Notes: generated by a model from the sequence alone, not told the origin. Positions 15,144-24,589 are shown, counted from the first letter of the stretch. The stretch is DNA of 64,000 nucleotides from Paraburkholderia kururiensis JCM 10599 = LMG 19447 (GCF_003986935.1 NZ_RJZE01000005.1:124001-188000); one strand, 5' to 3'. Translations and numbers: made by a program.

Positions 15144-17365
15144 ACAACCTGACCGGCCAGCCGCTCGATCGTATCGACGGCGTGCTCAAGGTGACGGGCG
15201 AGGCACGCTACGCCGCCGAGTTTCCCGAAGCGCGCCTCGCGCATGCGGTGCTCGTCACGAGCACGATTGCGTGCGGCAGCATCGCATCCATCGATGCGAG
15301 CCGAGCGCAGTCCATGCCTGGCGTGCTGCTCGTCATGACGCACGAAAACGCCATGCGTCTGCCCAACAGCGGGCGCTCGCCGTTGTCGCCGCCCGCGGGG
15401 CGCCGGCTCACGCTGCTGCAGGACGACCAGGTGCGCTACAGCAACGAGCCTGTCGCCGTGGTGGTGGCCGACACGCTCGAACGCGCAACGGACGCCGCGA
15501 ACGCGCTACGCATCCAGTACCGCGCGAGCAACGCCGCGCTCGACTTCGATCGCGCCAAGGCTGCGGCCCACACGCCGCCTGACCAGCAGAACCGCCCGAT
15601 GGCCACGCAGCGCGGCAACGTGGAGGCCGGTTTGCACGAAGGCGCCGCCGTGCTCGACGTGACCTACACCACGCCGATGCAGCACCACAATCCCATGGAG
15701 CCGCACGCCACGATGGCCCACTGGGACGGCCCGCAGCTCACGCTCTACGACTCGACGCAAGGCGTCTCGGGCGCGCGCACGGCGGTGGCCGCCGTGTTCG
15801 GCATCGCGCCCGACAACGTGCGCGTGATCTCGCCGTTCCTCGGCGGAGGCTTCGGCTGCAAAGGGTCGTCGTGGTCGCACGTTTCGTTGTGCGCGATGGC
15901 TGCAAAGCAGACGGGCCGCCCCGTGCGCCTTGCGCTCACGCGTCCGCAGATGTTCGGCCCCGTGGGCGGCCGTCCGCACACCGAGCAGCGCCTCATGCTC
16001 GCCGCGCGCCACGACGGCACGCTCACCGGCATGCGTCACGACACGCTCGCCAACACCTCGGCCTTCGAAGACTGGACCGAGATGTGCGGCCTCGCCACGC
16101 GCATTCTCTACGCCGTGCCGAACCAGGCCACCACGCACCGGCTCGTGCCGCTCAACGTCGGCACGCCCACCTTCATGCGCGCGCCGGGCGAAACGCCGGG
16201 CTCGTTCGCGCTCGAATCCGCCATGGACGAACTCGCGTGGCGCCTGCGCATGGACCCCGTCGCGCTGCGGCTCGCCAACTACGCCGAGGTCGATCCTCAG
16301 GATGGCAAACCATGGTCGAGCAAGGCGCTGCGCGAGTGCTATCGCGTGGGCGCGCAGCGCTTCGGCTGGTCGCGCCGCACGAGCACGCCGCGCTCCATGC
16401 GCCGCGGCGACACGCTGGTCGGGCTCGGCATGGCGACGGCGACGTATCCCGCGAATCGCAGCGAAGCATCGGCCATCGCGCGCATCCTGCCCGACGGCAC
16501 GGCCATGGTGGCCTCGGGCACGCAGGACATCGGCACGGGCACCTACACGGTGATGACGCAGGTGGCCGCCGACGCGCTCGGCTTTCCCCCGCAGAACATC
16601 CGCTTCGCGCTGGGCGATTCGACCTTGCCGCGCGCGCCAGGGTCGGGCGGCTCCCAGTCGGCGGCCAGCGTCACGCCCGCGGTGCGCGAAGCAGCATTGC
16701 AGGCGCGCGCGAAGCTGATCGCCGCGGCCATTGCCGACAAGGGCTCGCCGCTCTTCGGCGCCGCGGCCGAAGACGTCACCGTGGAAGACGGCTGGGTGAC
16801 GAGCCGCCGCGACAACTCGCGGCGCGATCCGGCCGCGGCCATCATCGCGCGGGCGGGCGGCCAGCCCATCGAGGCACAAAGCACCACGAAGCCTGGCGAA
16901 GAGAAAGCGCGCTACTCGTTCCACTCGTTCGGCGCCGTGTTTGCCGAAGTGCACGTGGATGCGGAACTCGGCACCATTCGCGTGGCGCGCATCGTGGGCG
17001 TCTACAGCGTGGGGCAGCTGCTCAACGCGAAGACCGCGCGCAGCCAGTTGATGGGCGGCATCGTGTGGGGCGTGGGCACCGCGCTCGAAGAAGGCACGCA
17101 ACTCGACCTGCGCCATGGCCGCTTCACGAACGCGAACCTTGCGGAGTATCACGTGCCCGTGAACGCGGACATCCACGACATCGACATCACGTTCGTGGAC
17201 GAAAACGACCAGCATTTCAATCCGCTCGGCATTCGCGGCATTGGCGAGATCGGCATTACGGGCGTGCCCGCTGCGATTGCCAATGCCGTCTATCACGCAA
17301 CGGGTGTGCGGGTGCGCGATCTGCCGATCACGCTCGACAAGGTGATGGGTCCCGCGCAGGCGTGA
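15140..17365 (+). CDS. paoC: Aldehyde oxidase molybdopterin subunit (PaoC-like)
   Basis: 741-residue catalytic subunit of the xanthine oxidase family. GGGFGCKG and the Gln/Gly motif SGTQDIGTGTYTVM contact the cofactor, and the base catalyst Glu is in GIRGIGEIGITG near residue 703. With PaoAB it should oxidise aromatic or aliphatic aldehydes to acids in the periplasm. The start is fixed by the ATGA overlap with paoB; a long open frame upstream in this frame merely overlaps paoB. The accessory gene paoD (sulfuration and insertion chaperone in E. coli) does not follow; the next genes are on the other strand. Cofactor cytidylation might use the MocA-like gene at 23786. Confidence 0.88.
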   Translation: MNNLTGQPLDRIDGVLKVTGEARYAAEFPEARLAHAVLVTSTIACGSIASIDASRAQSMPGVLLVMTHENAMRLPNSGRSPLSPPAGRRLTLLQDDQVRYSNEPVAVVVADTLERATDAANALRIQYRASNAALDFDRAKAAAHTPPDQQNRPMATQRGNVEAGLHEGAAVLDVTYTTPMQHHNPMEPHATMAHWDGPQLTLYDSTQGVSGARTAVAAVFGIAPDNVRVISPFLGGGFGCKGSSWSHVSLCAMAAKQTGRPVRLALTRPQMFGPVGGRPHTEQRLMLAARHDGTLTGMRHDTLANTSAFEDWTEMCGLATRILYAVPNQATTHRLVPLNVGTPTFMRAPGETPGSFALESAMDELAWRLRMDPVALRLANYAEVDPQDGKPWSSKALRECYRVGAQRFGWSRRTSTPRSMRRGDTLVGLGMATATYPANRSEASAIARILPDGTAMVASGTQDIGTGTYTVMTQVAADALGFPPQNIRFALGDSTLPRAPGSGGSQSAASVTPAVREAALQARAKLIAAAIADKGSPLFGAAAEDVTVEDGWVTSRRDNSRRDPAAAIIARAGGQPIEAQSTTKPGEEKARYSFHSFGAVFAEVHVDAELGTIRVARIVGVYSVGQLLNAKTARSQLMGGIVWGVGTALEEGTQLDLRHGRFTNANLAEYHVPVNADIHDIDITFVDENDQHFNPLGIRGIGEIGITGVPAAIANAVYHATGVRVRDLPITLDKVMGPAQA

Positions 17366-17410
17366 GCAGCGCCGTCCACCGCAGCGGCGCGCCGAACGCC
17401 GCCGCGCACG

Positions 17411-18748
17411 TCAAGGCTTGCGCGCCCAGTGCGCAAGCCCCGCACAGAGCATGAGCAGCGAGCCCGTGACGAAGAACACCGCGTGCAATCCGAACAGCAC
17501 GCCAATCTGCCCGCCGATCAGCGGGCCCGCCACCTGCCCGCTGAACTGCGCCGATTGCAGGTAACCGAGCATCTGGCCGGTGCTGCGTTCGTCCACGGCG
17601 TGCCGGGCGAGCTTGGCGATGGCGGGCAGCAGCCCCGCCAGCGTCATGCCCATCAGCACGCGCAGCGCCGCAAGCTGCCACCACTCCGTGACGAACGCCT
17701 GCGGAATCATGACGAGCGCTGTCGCCATGAGACAACCGACGATCACGTTCCAGCTGCCGATGCGATCCGCGAGCGCGCCGAGGCGCGCCGCCGTCAACAT
17801 GCTGCCGAGTGCCGAGCACGCCATGACGACGCCCGCCACGCGCGTCAGCCGATCCGCCGCGACGCCGAGCCCGCCGATATAGACCGTGATGATGGGCTCG
17901 ATCGACATGTTCGCGAGCAACACCATCATCGCCGTGACAAGCAGCGCGGCGATCACCGCGTAGTTGGCGCGATGCGGCAAGCGCGTGCCGTTGCGCCCGT
18001 CAACGGCCGGGCGCGATGTCGCCCGTGATGCCCGCGCCCCCGCATCGCCGCGCTGAAAATCTTCCTTCACGACAAAGATCGTAAGCAAAGCAGCCACGGC
18101 GATCATCGCGCCGCCCGCGAAGAAGGTGCCGCGAATGCCGATCCAGCCCGGCAGCAGCCCGCCCACAAGCGGCCCGATCAGATTGCCCGCGAGCGCGCCG
18201 GTCGACAGCACACCGAGCGCCCAGCCTGCGCGTTCGCGCGGCGCCTGGGTGCCCACCATTACCGTGGACGCCGATGCATAACCGCCCACCAGCCCCGCGA
18301 CGAGGCGCAGCGCCACGAGCTGATGCACCGTGTGAGCCACGCCGATCAGCGACATCACCACCGCCATGCCGATAGCGGCGCGCACCAGCATCGGCTTGCG
18401 TCCGTAGCGGTCGGCCAGCCGGCCCCACAGCGGCGACGTCACCGCCGTGCCCAGAAACGTGGCGCCAAACGCCACGCCGGACCACTGGATCACCGCAGCC
18501 TGCGAGCTCACGCCGAGTTGCCGCACATAGAGCGGCAGAAACGGCAGCAACATGCTGAGGCTCACGAGCGTGGTGAACGAGCCGAACACGCAGACGGCCA
18601 GGTTGCGCCGCCAGTAGCGCTCGTTGCGCCCGGCATAGCTGCCAGGGGCTGACGCGTGCACGTCCGCTGTTACGTCGGCTACGGCGGTGACATCATCAGC
18701 CGTCGCGGCCGCTTCCACCGTTCCGTCCACGTCGGCGGGCCGGCTCAT
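17411..18748 (-). CDS. MFS transporter, drug-efflux type
   Basis: 445 residues with about 12 membrane helices. The loop 2-3 motif is GRLADRYGRKPMLVR, and the helix-5 region carries the antiporter-like LSTGALAGNLIGPLVGG, as in DHA1 exporters such as MdtG/TetA types. A roughly 50-residue acidic Ala/Asp-rich N-terminus precedes the first helix. ATG 18748 overlaps the stop of the upstream MFS gene (ATGA), so the two are translated from one message. It ends 45 bases from convergent paoC. Substrate unknown; a pair of efflux pumps beside an aldehyde oxidase suggests aromatic compound tolerance (inference). Confidence 0.8.
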   Translation of the reverse strand: MSRPADVDGTVEAAATADDVTAVADVTADVHASAPGSYAGRNERYWRRNLAVCVFGSFTTLVSLSMLLPFLPLYVRQLGVSSQAAVIQWSGVAFGATFLGTAVTSPLWGRLADRYGRKPMLVRAAIGMAVVMSLIGVAHTVHQLVALRLVAGLVGGYASASTVMVGTQAPRERAGWALGVLSTGALAGNLIGPLVGGLLPGWIGIRGTFFAGGAMIAVAALLTIFVVKEDFQRGDAGARASRATSRPAVDGRNGTRLPHRANYAVIAALLVTAMMVLLANMSIEPIITVYIGGLGVAADRLTRVAGVVMACSALGSMLTAARLGALADRIGSWNVIVGCLMATALVMIPQAFVTEWWQLAALRVLMGMTLAGLLPAIAKLARHAVDERSTGQMLGYLQSAQFSGQVAGPLIGGQIGVLFGLHAVFFVTGSLLMLCAGLAHWARKP

Positions 18749-19962
18749 TTCGCCTTCTCTGTCACGATCAGATCGAGTGCCAGCGCGAGCACCAGAGCGA
18801 CCGCGCCGATGGCGAACAGCATCGCGTAACCGCCGCCCGTTCGGGAAAACAGGAACGACAGTCCATACGCGGCCACCGCCTGCATCACGGCGAAGCTCGT
18901 GGTCGCCTTGCTCCATGCGCCTTTCTGCGCCGCGGGGTGATGCGCGAGCATTTCGTTCACGCGGCCCAGCACGATCGGCACGATGCCGGGCGCGAAGGCG
19001 CCCATCACCACGCTCGAGATCATCAACGGCACGGGGCCGAGCCCCAGCAGCGGCAGCGCCACCGCGATCATCTGCACCCCGTATGCGATGCGCAGCGCCC
19101 GCGCAAAGCCCGCCCGGTCGGCGAGATGACCGCTCACCAGCGGACCCACCATCGCGCCAAGGCCATACAGCACCCAGTACTGTGCGCCGCCGTCCACGCC
19201 CTTGCCGAGACCGCGCGCCACGTAGTCCACGAGGAAGATCATGTGCGGCACGAGACCCACCGCATTCAAGCCGTAACCCGCGTACAGCGCGCGCAGTCCG
19301 CGAACCGGTGGCGCCTTGTGCGCGGCGTGGGGGGTGTGCGTGGCGGTGGACGCGTGCACCGTCGGCTCCTCATGCGGCCAGCCGTTCCACGCGACAACGG
19401 TAAGCACGAGCGAGACCGCGGCGAGCCCGAGCCAGGTCTGCGTCAGACCTTGATGCAGCAACAGCGGCACGATGGTCCCCGAGGCTGCAATGCCAAGCCC
19501 GATGCCCGTGAAGATCGCCCCGCTCGTAAAGCCGCGCCGCGAAGGCGGTACGTGCGCGAGGATGGTGGGCGCGGCCATCACCATCAGCACGCCGCCCGAC
19601 ACACCCGACGCGAGCCGCCACAAGAAGAACCAGAGGAACGACACCGGCAGAGCACACGCGACGAACGCCACCGTGACGAGCGCCATCATCGCGCGCAGCA
19701 CCCACGCGGCGGGAAACTGCTTCGCGAGAGCACGCGCCGCGAGTGCGCCCGCGAGATAACCGCCCAGGTTGGCCGCGCCCAGATACGCGGCCGTCGAAGC
19801 GTCGAACCAATGCGCACCGATGATGGCGGGCAACAGCGGCGTGTACGCGAAACGCGCGAGGCCAATGCCGACGAGACTCGCGCTCGCCCCGGCCACGGTG
19901 CCGCGCCAGAGATTGAAGGAGGCCGCGCCTGCGGCTCTGCCCTTGGTTGCTGCGTAATCCAT
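18745..19962 (-). CDS. YbfB/YjiJ-family MFS transporter
   Basis: 405 residues, about 12 helices. The N-terminus (VGIGLARFAYTPLLPAI) and AANLGGYLAGALAA are hallmarks of the YbfB/YjiJ family of MFS proteins. A His-rich central cytoplasmic loop (HASTATHTPHAAHKAP) lies between the six-helix halves. AAGGAG is well placed before ATG 19962. It is the first gene of a two-gene operon with the DHA1-like exporter. The LysR regulator immediately upstream on the same strand is the likely controller. Substrate unknown. Confidence 0.8.
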   Translation of the reverse strand: MDYAATKGRAAGAASFNLWRGTVAGASASLVGIGLARFAYTPLLPAIIGAHWFDASTAAYLGAANLGGYLAGALAARALAKQFPAAWVLRAMMALVTVAFVACALPVSFLWFFLWRLASGVSGGVLMVMAAPTILAHVPPSRRGFTSGAIFTGIGLGIAASGTIVPLLLHQGLTQTWLGLAAVSLVLTVVAWNGWPHEEPTVHASTATHTPHAAHKAPPVRGLRALYAGYGLNAVGLVPHMIFLVDYVARGLGKGVDGGAQYWVLYGLGAMVGPLVSGHLADRAGFARALRIAYGVQMIAVALPLLGLGPVPLMISSVVMGAFAPGIVPIVLGRVNEMLAHHPAAQKGAWSKATTSFAVMQAVAAYGLSFLFSRTGGGYAMLFAIGAVALVLALALDLIVTEKAK

Positions 19963-20097
19963 CGTCGACTCCTTCCGGCCGGGGAGGGAGAAAGGTCCCG
20001 GCCTTCGCTGAAAGGCAGTCTAGATTGAATCGTTTTGCAACTGAATGACCTCGCCACGGAAGACATTCTTCCGCGCGGCGATCGAATCACCACCCTC

Positions 20098-20152
20098 ACG
20101 CAAGACCCACGCAAGGCCCACGCAAGCCCGTGCAAGGCCCGCGCGAGGCAGG
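20098..20152. repeat. Tandem repeat, 11-bp unit x5
   Basis: Five imperfect 11-bp units based on ACGCAAGGCCC (starting at 20098, 20109, 20120, 20131 and 20142). It lies between the lysR stop and the MFS operon, so it is in the operon's upstream region. Confidence 0.7.
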
Positions 20153-20159
20153 CCGCACG

Positions 20160-21086
20160 TTACCGGCGGTCGGTAATCCGCTGCCGCTGCGCGAACTGTT
20201 CGCGCAAACGGGGCGCCGCGAAGTCGACGAACGCACGCACCTTCGGCACCGAAAGCCGCCCTTGCGGCGTGATCAGATGCACCGGCAGCGGCGCATGCTC
20301 GTTGTCTTCGAGCACGATCTTCAGCGCCCCGCCGCGCACCGCCTCCGCCACGTGATACGAGAACACGCGCGTCACGCCGTGCCCCGCGCAGGCCGAGGCC
20401 ACCGCCGCGCGCACCGTGTTGACGGTGAAGCACGGCGTGAACTGCACGACGAAAGGCACCGTGGAGCGCCCCGCAGGCGGGAAGCTCCACGAGTCGAGGC
20501 CGAAATGCGTCATGGCGATGATGCGATGGCCCGCAAGATCGGCGGGCTGCGTGATGGGCGGATGCCCGCCCAGATAGTGCGGTGCGGCGGCCACCACGCG
20601 CCGCACTTCGCCCACGGGAATGGCGATCAGCGACGAGTCCGGCAGATGCGCGATGCGCAGCGCCACGTCCACGCCTTCGTCGATGAGACTCACGGGACGG
20701 TCCAGCAACTGCAGGCGCACGGTGACATCGGGATGGAGCGCCATGAACGCTTCGAGCACGGGCTGCAATAGCTCCTCGCCCGCGGCCACGGGCGCCGTGA
20801 CCGTGAGCAGGCCGCGCGGGGCCGCGGCCTCGCCGGCAACGAGCAGGTCGGCCTCTTCGAGATCCGTGAGAATGCGTCGGCACGCGCCCGCATAGCGTTC
20901 GCCGGCTTCGCTCAGCCTCAGCGTGCGCGTCGTGCGGTGCAGCAGCGCTGTGCCCGTGTGCTCTTCGAGGAATGCGACGGCACGACTCACGGCGGCGGGC
21001 GAGCGTCCGAGGCGCCGGCCCGCGCCCGCGAGGCTGCCTTCGTCCACCGCCGCAACGAACACCCGCATGGCGTCGATTCTGTCCAT
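20160..21086 (-). CDS. LysR-family transcriptional regulator
   Basis: 308 residues. The N-terminal HTH (MRVFVAAVDEGSLAGAGRRL, then RSPAAVSRAVAFLEEHTG) and the substrate-binding domain (SLIDEGVDVALRI, VRRVVAAAPHYL) match the aminoethyl/CrgA-like subgroup that often regulates neighbouring oxidoreductase or transport genes. It precedes the two MFS genes on the same strand, 197 bases away, and is divergent from fabV. Either could be its target; no LysR box (T-N11-A) was picked out with confidence. Confidence 0.85.
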   Translation of the reverse strand: MDRIDAMRVFVAAVDEGSLAGAGRRLGRSPAAVSRAVAFLEEHTGTALLHRTTRTLRLSEAGERYAGACRRILTDLEEADLLVAGEAAAPRGLLTVTAPVAAGEELLQPVLEAFMALHPDVTVRLQLLDRPVSLIDEGVDVALRIAHLPDSSLIAIPVGEVRRVVAAAPHYLGGHPPITQPADLAGHRIIAMTHFGLDSWSFPPAGRSTVPFVVQFTPCFTVNTVRAAVASACAGHGVTRVFSYHVAEAVRGGALKIVLEDNEHAPLPVHLITPQGRLSVPKVRAFVDFAAPRLREQFAQRQRITDRR

Positions 21087-21100
21087 TTAGCCTGTCGCTT

Positions 21101-21148
21101 TAGTCCGTCGGTTGGTCCGTCGGTTGGTCCGTCGGTTGGCCTGTCAGT
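21101..21148. repeat. Tandem repeat, 12-bp unit x4
   Basis: Four units of TGGTCCGTCGGT with few changes, starting at 21101, 21113, 21125 and 21137, with more degenerate flanking copies on both sides. They occupy the divergent lysR/fabV promoter region. Confidence 0.75.
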
Positions 21149-21353
21149 TGGCCCATAAAAGCCTCACATCGAAGTTGCCGCAGTCTACCGCGCCATGCCC
21201 GAAGGCATCGTCCAGCCGGGCATGAGCACGCGCGTGCCGCCGGCAAGCGGCGTGCGGCAAGCGCGTGTCGCGTCCGCTTGCTGGCCGGCTCCTTTAAAAT
21301 GCCGTCATTTTTTGCGTCCGCGGCCACGGCCCGCATCTCGACAAGGGGAGTAC

Positions 21354-22580
21354 ATGATCATCAAACCGCGCGTGCGCGGCTTCATCTGCGTCACGGCCCA
21401 TCCCGCCGGCTGCGAAGCCAACGTCAAGGAGCAGATCGATTACGTGACGGCGCAAAGCCGTGACGGTGCTGCAGACGAGGTGGCGAACGGGCCGAAGAAA
21501 GTGCTCGTGATCGGCGCCTCCACGGGCTACGGGCTCGCCGCGCGCATCGTCGCCGCGTTCGCGTACGGGGCCGATACGCTCGGCGTGTTTTTCGAACGCC
21601 CCGGCAGCGCGAGCAAACCGGCCACGGCCGGCTGGTACAACAGCGCCGCGTTCGAAAAATTCGCGCGGCGAGCGGGCCGCTACGCGAAAAGCATCAACGG
21701 CGACGCGTTCTCCCACGCCTTGCGCGAGCAAACCATCGACGCCATTCGCCGCGATCTGGGCCAGGTCGATCTCGTCGTGTACAGCCTCGCGGCACCGCGG
21801 CGCACGCACCCAATCACCGGCGAGACCTTCGTCTCCACGCTCAAGCCCATCGGCAAGACCGTCACGCTGCGCGGCCTCGACACCGACAAGGAAACCATCG
21901 GCGAGACGGTGATCCAGCCCGCCACGCAGGCCGAGATCGACAACACGGTGGCCGTGATGGGCGGCGAAGACTGGCAGATGTGGATCGATGCGCTGAGCGA
22001 AGCCGGCGTGCTCGCCGACGGCGCGAAGACCACGGCGTTCACCTACCTCGGCGACACGCTCACGCACGACATCTACTGGAACGGCACCATCGGCGCCGCA
22101 AAGAAGGACCTGGACCGCAAGGTGCTCGACATACGCGCGAAGCTCGCCGCGCACGGCGGCGACGCGCGCGTGGCCGTGCTCAAGGCCGTGGTCACGCAGG
22201 CGAGTTCGGCCATTCCCGTGATGCCGCTGTATCTCGCGCTGCTGCTCAAGGTCATGAAGGAAAACGGCACGCACGAAGGCTGCATCGAGCAGGTGTATGG
22301 GCTCTATCGCGAGAGCCTCTACGGCGCCGCGCCGCATCTGGACGACGAAGGCCGCCTGCGGGCCGACTACAGGGAACTGGCGCCCGAGGTGCAGACGCGC
22401 ATCGGCGACCTCTGGAATCACGTAACGAAAGAGAACCTCTACGAACTCACGGACTTCGCCGGCTACAAGCAGGAATTCCTGCGGCTCTTCGGCTTCGGCC
22501 TCGCGTCCGTGAACTACGACGCCGACGTGAATCCGGACGTGGCCATTCCGCATCTCGTCGATCTGACCGCGCAGGGATAA
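21354..22580 (+). CDS. fabV: Enoyl-ACP reductase FabV
   Basis: 408-residue NADH-dependent enoyl-ACP/trans-2-enoyl-CoA reductase of the enlarged SDR type. The cofactor loop is [13 protein letters not shown] (about 53-65) and the catalytic pair is Tyr241 and Lys250 in [10 protein letters not shown], giving the Y-X8-K spacing that defines FabV. It reduces the enoyl double bond in each round of fatty acid elongation. FabV enzymes are characteristically insensitive to triclosan. AAGGGGAG lies 6 bases before ATG 21354. A perfect 15-bp inverted repeat follows the gene. Confidence 0.92.
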   Translation: MIIKPRVRGFICVTAHPAGCEANVKEQIDYVTAQSRDGAADEVANGPKKVLVIGASTGYGLAARIVAAFAYGADTLGVFFERPGSASKPATAGWYNSAAFEKFARRAGRYAKSINGDAFSHALREQTIDAIRRDLGQVDLVVYSLAAPRRTHPITGETFVSTLKPIGKTVTLRGLDTDKETIGETVIQPATQAEIDNTVAVMGGEDWQMWIDALSEAGVLADGAKTTAFTYLGDTLTHDIYWNGTIGAAKKDLDRKVLDIRAKLAAHGGDARVAVLKAVVTQASSAIPVMPLYLALLLKVMKENGTHEGCIEQVYGLYRESLYGAAPHLDDEGRLRADYRELAPEVQTRIGDLWNHVTKENLYELTDFAGYKQEFLRLFGFGLASVNYDADVNPDVAIPHLVDLTAQG

Positions 22581-22610
22581 GGTCTTCGCACATTGCATCG
22601 CGTGGCATTG

Positions 22611-22656
22611 CATCGCGTCACGGCTTCCCGCTCGCAAAATGCCGTGACGCGATGCG
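22611..22656. repeat. Perfect 15-bp inverted repeat after fabV
   Basis: GCATCGCGTCACGGC (22611-22625) and its exact reverse complement (22642-22656), loop 16 nt. The outer segment GCATCGCGT also occurs once more just upstream (from about 22595). No T tract follows. It may protect or terminate the fabV transcript. Confidence 0.65.
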
Positions 22657-22725
22657 AACCCGCGGAAGAAATTACAAACGGGCGCCTCCCATCAACGCCC
22701 GCTGCGCGCTCGACCCGCGCTGCCG

Positions 22726-23184
22726 CTACGGCTTCGAAACCGTCAGCGTGACGCGCGAAGCGCCCGCTGCCGCCGCCGTGATTTCCGTACGATCGCCCCG
22801 TGCGCCCAGGTAGAAGTGCTGGCGCGCGGGCGAGTTCTGGTCGTGCGTGGCATCGGGCAGACACGAGGCGATGTCGGCCCCCACGCCCTGCAACGCAGCC
22901 GCCGACGATCCCGCGTCGTGCGGCGTCCATTCGCATCGATACGCCGCGCGCGACGGCGTGCAGCGCGCGTCGTCGCCATAGGGTTGGGCGACGGCGCGTC
23001 CGTCGTCGGGACCGAGCGACTGGAAGCCCTGGGGCGCTGCCGCGACGATGCGTTTGAGCGCCGCGCAGGGGCTCGGCGTATCGTCCGCCCCGTCTGCCCG
23101 CGCGCTCGCGAGGGGAAGCGCGAGCCCCGCTGTCATCGTTGCCGCCAGGGTGGCGATGGCGGGCAAGAGGCGAAAACGTGTCAT
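22726..23184 (-). CDS. Small secreted protein, unknown family
   Basis: 152 residues with a Sec signal peptide (MTRFRLLPAIATLAATMTAG, cleavage near ASARA). The mature part has four Cys (CAALKR, ARCTPS, YRCEW, ASCLP), suggesting two disulfides in the periplasm. GGAGGAACGG precedes ATG 23184; an upstream extension of the frame lacks a signal peptide. It is divergent from another small Cys-containing exported protein. Family not recognised. Confidence 0.6.
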   Translation of the reverse strand: MTRFRLLPAIATLAATMTAGLALPLASARADGADDTPSPCAALKRIVAAAPQGFQSLGPDDGRAVAQPYGDDARCTPSRAAYRCEWTPHDAGSSAAALQGVGADIASCLPDATHDQNSPARQHFYLGARGDRTEITAAAAGASRVTLTVSKP

Positions 23185-23347
23185 GACCGTTCCTCCATTG
23201 CATGCACGCAATGCTGCAAGCCGCGTGCCGGGCACGCTTCGTGCGAAGCGGCCAGTGGGTGCATCGCATGCGTGGCAACCCGCTATTGCAACTGCGCAAC
23301 CCCAGCAATCCAACACTCAGCCACAGCAAGGACGCCCGGGAGGAACC

Positions 23348-23641
23348 ATGACTACTCGCGTCTCGACAAGCTCGGTACTCGCCTGCGCGCTGCTCGCCAC
23401 AGGGCTCGCGCTCAGCGTGTCGTCCCCTGCCCAGTCGCGCAAGCAGGAAGAAAGTGCCTGCAAGGGCGACGCATTTCACTTCTGTGCAGAGGACATTCCC
23501 AACAAGCAGAAGATCGCCCACTGCCTGCAATCGCACTACGACGAGTTGAAGCCCGCGTGCCAGGCCATGTTTTCGAAGCCTTCGCAACGGTCGCAACCGG
23601 CGCAGCCCGGGCGGAAGGGCGCCGATACGCAGTCCAGTTGA
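23348..23641 (+). CDS. Secreted cysteine-rich repeat (GLG1-like) protein
   Basis: 97 residues with a signal peptide (cleavage near SSPAQS). The core ACKGDAFHFCAEDI...AHCLQSHYDELKPAC has the C-x6-FC-x-CL-x-C spacing of the bacterial cysteine-rich (GLG1-type) repeat. The C-terminus is Gln/Pro/Ser-rich and disordered. GGGAGGAACC lies just before ATG 23348. It is probably periplasmic and disulfide-bonded. The divergent partner at 22726 shares size, export and Cys content. Confidence 0.7.
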   Translation: MTTRVSTSSVLACALLATGLALSVSSPAQSRKQEESACKGDAFHFCAEDIPNKQKIAHCLQSHYDELKPACQAMFSKPSQRSQPAQPGRKGADTQSS

Positions 23642-23785
23642 GCCCGCATGTGCCGAGGCACATCCGCACTCGGCCTATAAGCCATCGGGCCTCGCACCAG
23701 GCCTATAAGCGCCCGCCGGTCGCGACGCTTGCCTCACGACCGGTTGCGCCGCACAATCGGCCTCATTCCCCACCTGGCCGTTCTC

Positions 23786-24376
23786 ATGCCTTCCTACGAA
23801 TCGTTCGCGACCGGCGTGCTGCTTGCCGCCGGTACGGGCTCACGCTTCGATCCCGACGGTCTGCGCAACAAGCTGCTCGCGCCGCTGCCCGATGGCACGA
23901 CGGTCGCGCACGCGGCGGCGCATCGTCTGCTGCTCGTCGTGCCTCAGGTCGTGGCGGTGGTTCGTCCTGGCGCAGACGCGCTCGCGCGCGTGCTCAACGA
24001 AGCGGGCTGCGACGTGATCTTCTCCCCCGCGGCCGAGCGCGGCATGGGCGCAAGCCTCGCCGCCGCTGTCGAGGCGACGGACGATGCGCAAGGCTGGGTC
24101 GTTGCCCTTGCCGACATGCCGTGGATCGCGGTCTCCACCGTTGAAGCCGTGGCGCGCGCCGTCGATCAGGGCGCGCCGCTCGCCGCGCCGTACTATCGCG
24201 GGCAGCGAGGCCACCCGGTGGGCTTCGGTGCCGCGCATCGCGAAGCGCTCGTGGCATTGGACGGCGACACCGGCGCACGCGCGCTCTTCTCGTCACAGGC
24301 CGTGACCCGCATCGAGGTGAACGACCCCGGCATCCTGCGCGACGTCGATACGCCGGCCGACCTCAAGGGCGAATGA
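23786..24376 (+). CDS. MocA-like molybdenum cofactor nucleotidyltransferase
   Basis: 196-residue MobA/MocA-type NTP transferase. LLAAGTGSRF is the nucleotide-binding loop, VVALADMPWI holds the metal-binding Asp, and GQRGHPVGFG the substrate loop. Members cytidylate molybdopterin for enzymes of the xanthine oxidase family. That fits with the paoABC operon 6 kb upstream, which has no accessory genes of its own. ATG 23786 is chosen because residue 9 onward matches the family start; no strong ribosome site is visible. Other family roles (purine degradation cluster PucB-type) remain possible. Confidence 0.75.
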   Translation: MPSYESFATGVLLAAGTGSRFDPDGLRNKLLAPLPDGTTVAHAAAHRLLLVVPQVVAVVRPGADALARVLNEAGCDVIFSPAAERGMGASLAAAVEATDDAQGWVVALADMPWIAVSTVEAVARAVDQGAPLAAPYYRGQRGHPVGFGAAHREALVALDGDTGARALFSSQAVTRIEVNDPGILRDVDTPADLKGE

Positions 24377-24589
24377 AACGACAGACGACGCGTCGATGCG
24401 CCACGCTCGCGCGCAGGCACATCGCTTGCCCCACGTCGTTCAAGTCCCGCGAAAATGTCCTACGAAAGCAGCGTGCCATTGTCTAAGCTGATGTGACCGC
24501 CGCTCTCACCGGTCTTGCCGCCAGTCGTCGTTGTTGCGACGATGGTGACCCGCTGTCGCGCGCCACTGCCCGCTACCCTTCCGACGCCC

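Noticed and set aside
15506..17296. 596-codon open frame antisense to paoC
   Set aside because: Its composition is the mirror of the GC-rich third positions of paoC, it is rich in Arg/His/Ala and has no recognisable domain, while paoC has all expected motifs.
14528..17365. Longer paoC start within paoB
   Set aside because: The extension overlaps paoB and is Arg-rich; the ATGA overlap at 15140 gives a family-length protein.
23786..24376. Assignment as a dedicated PaoD or purine-pathway protein
   Set aside because: The sequence is a MocA/MobA-type nucleotidyltransferase and is not adjacent to xdh or pao genes, so only a general role is given.
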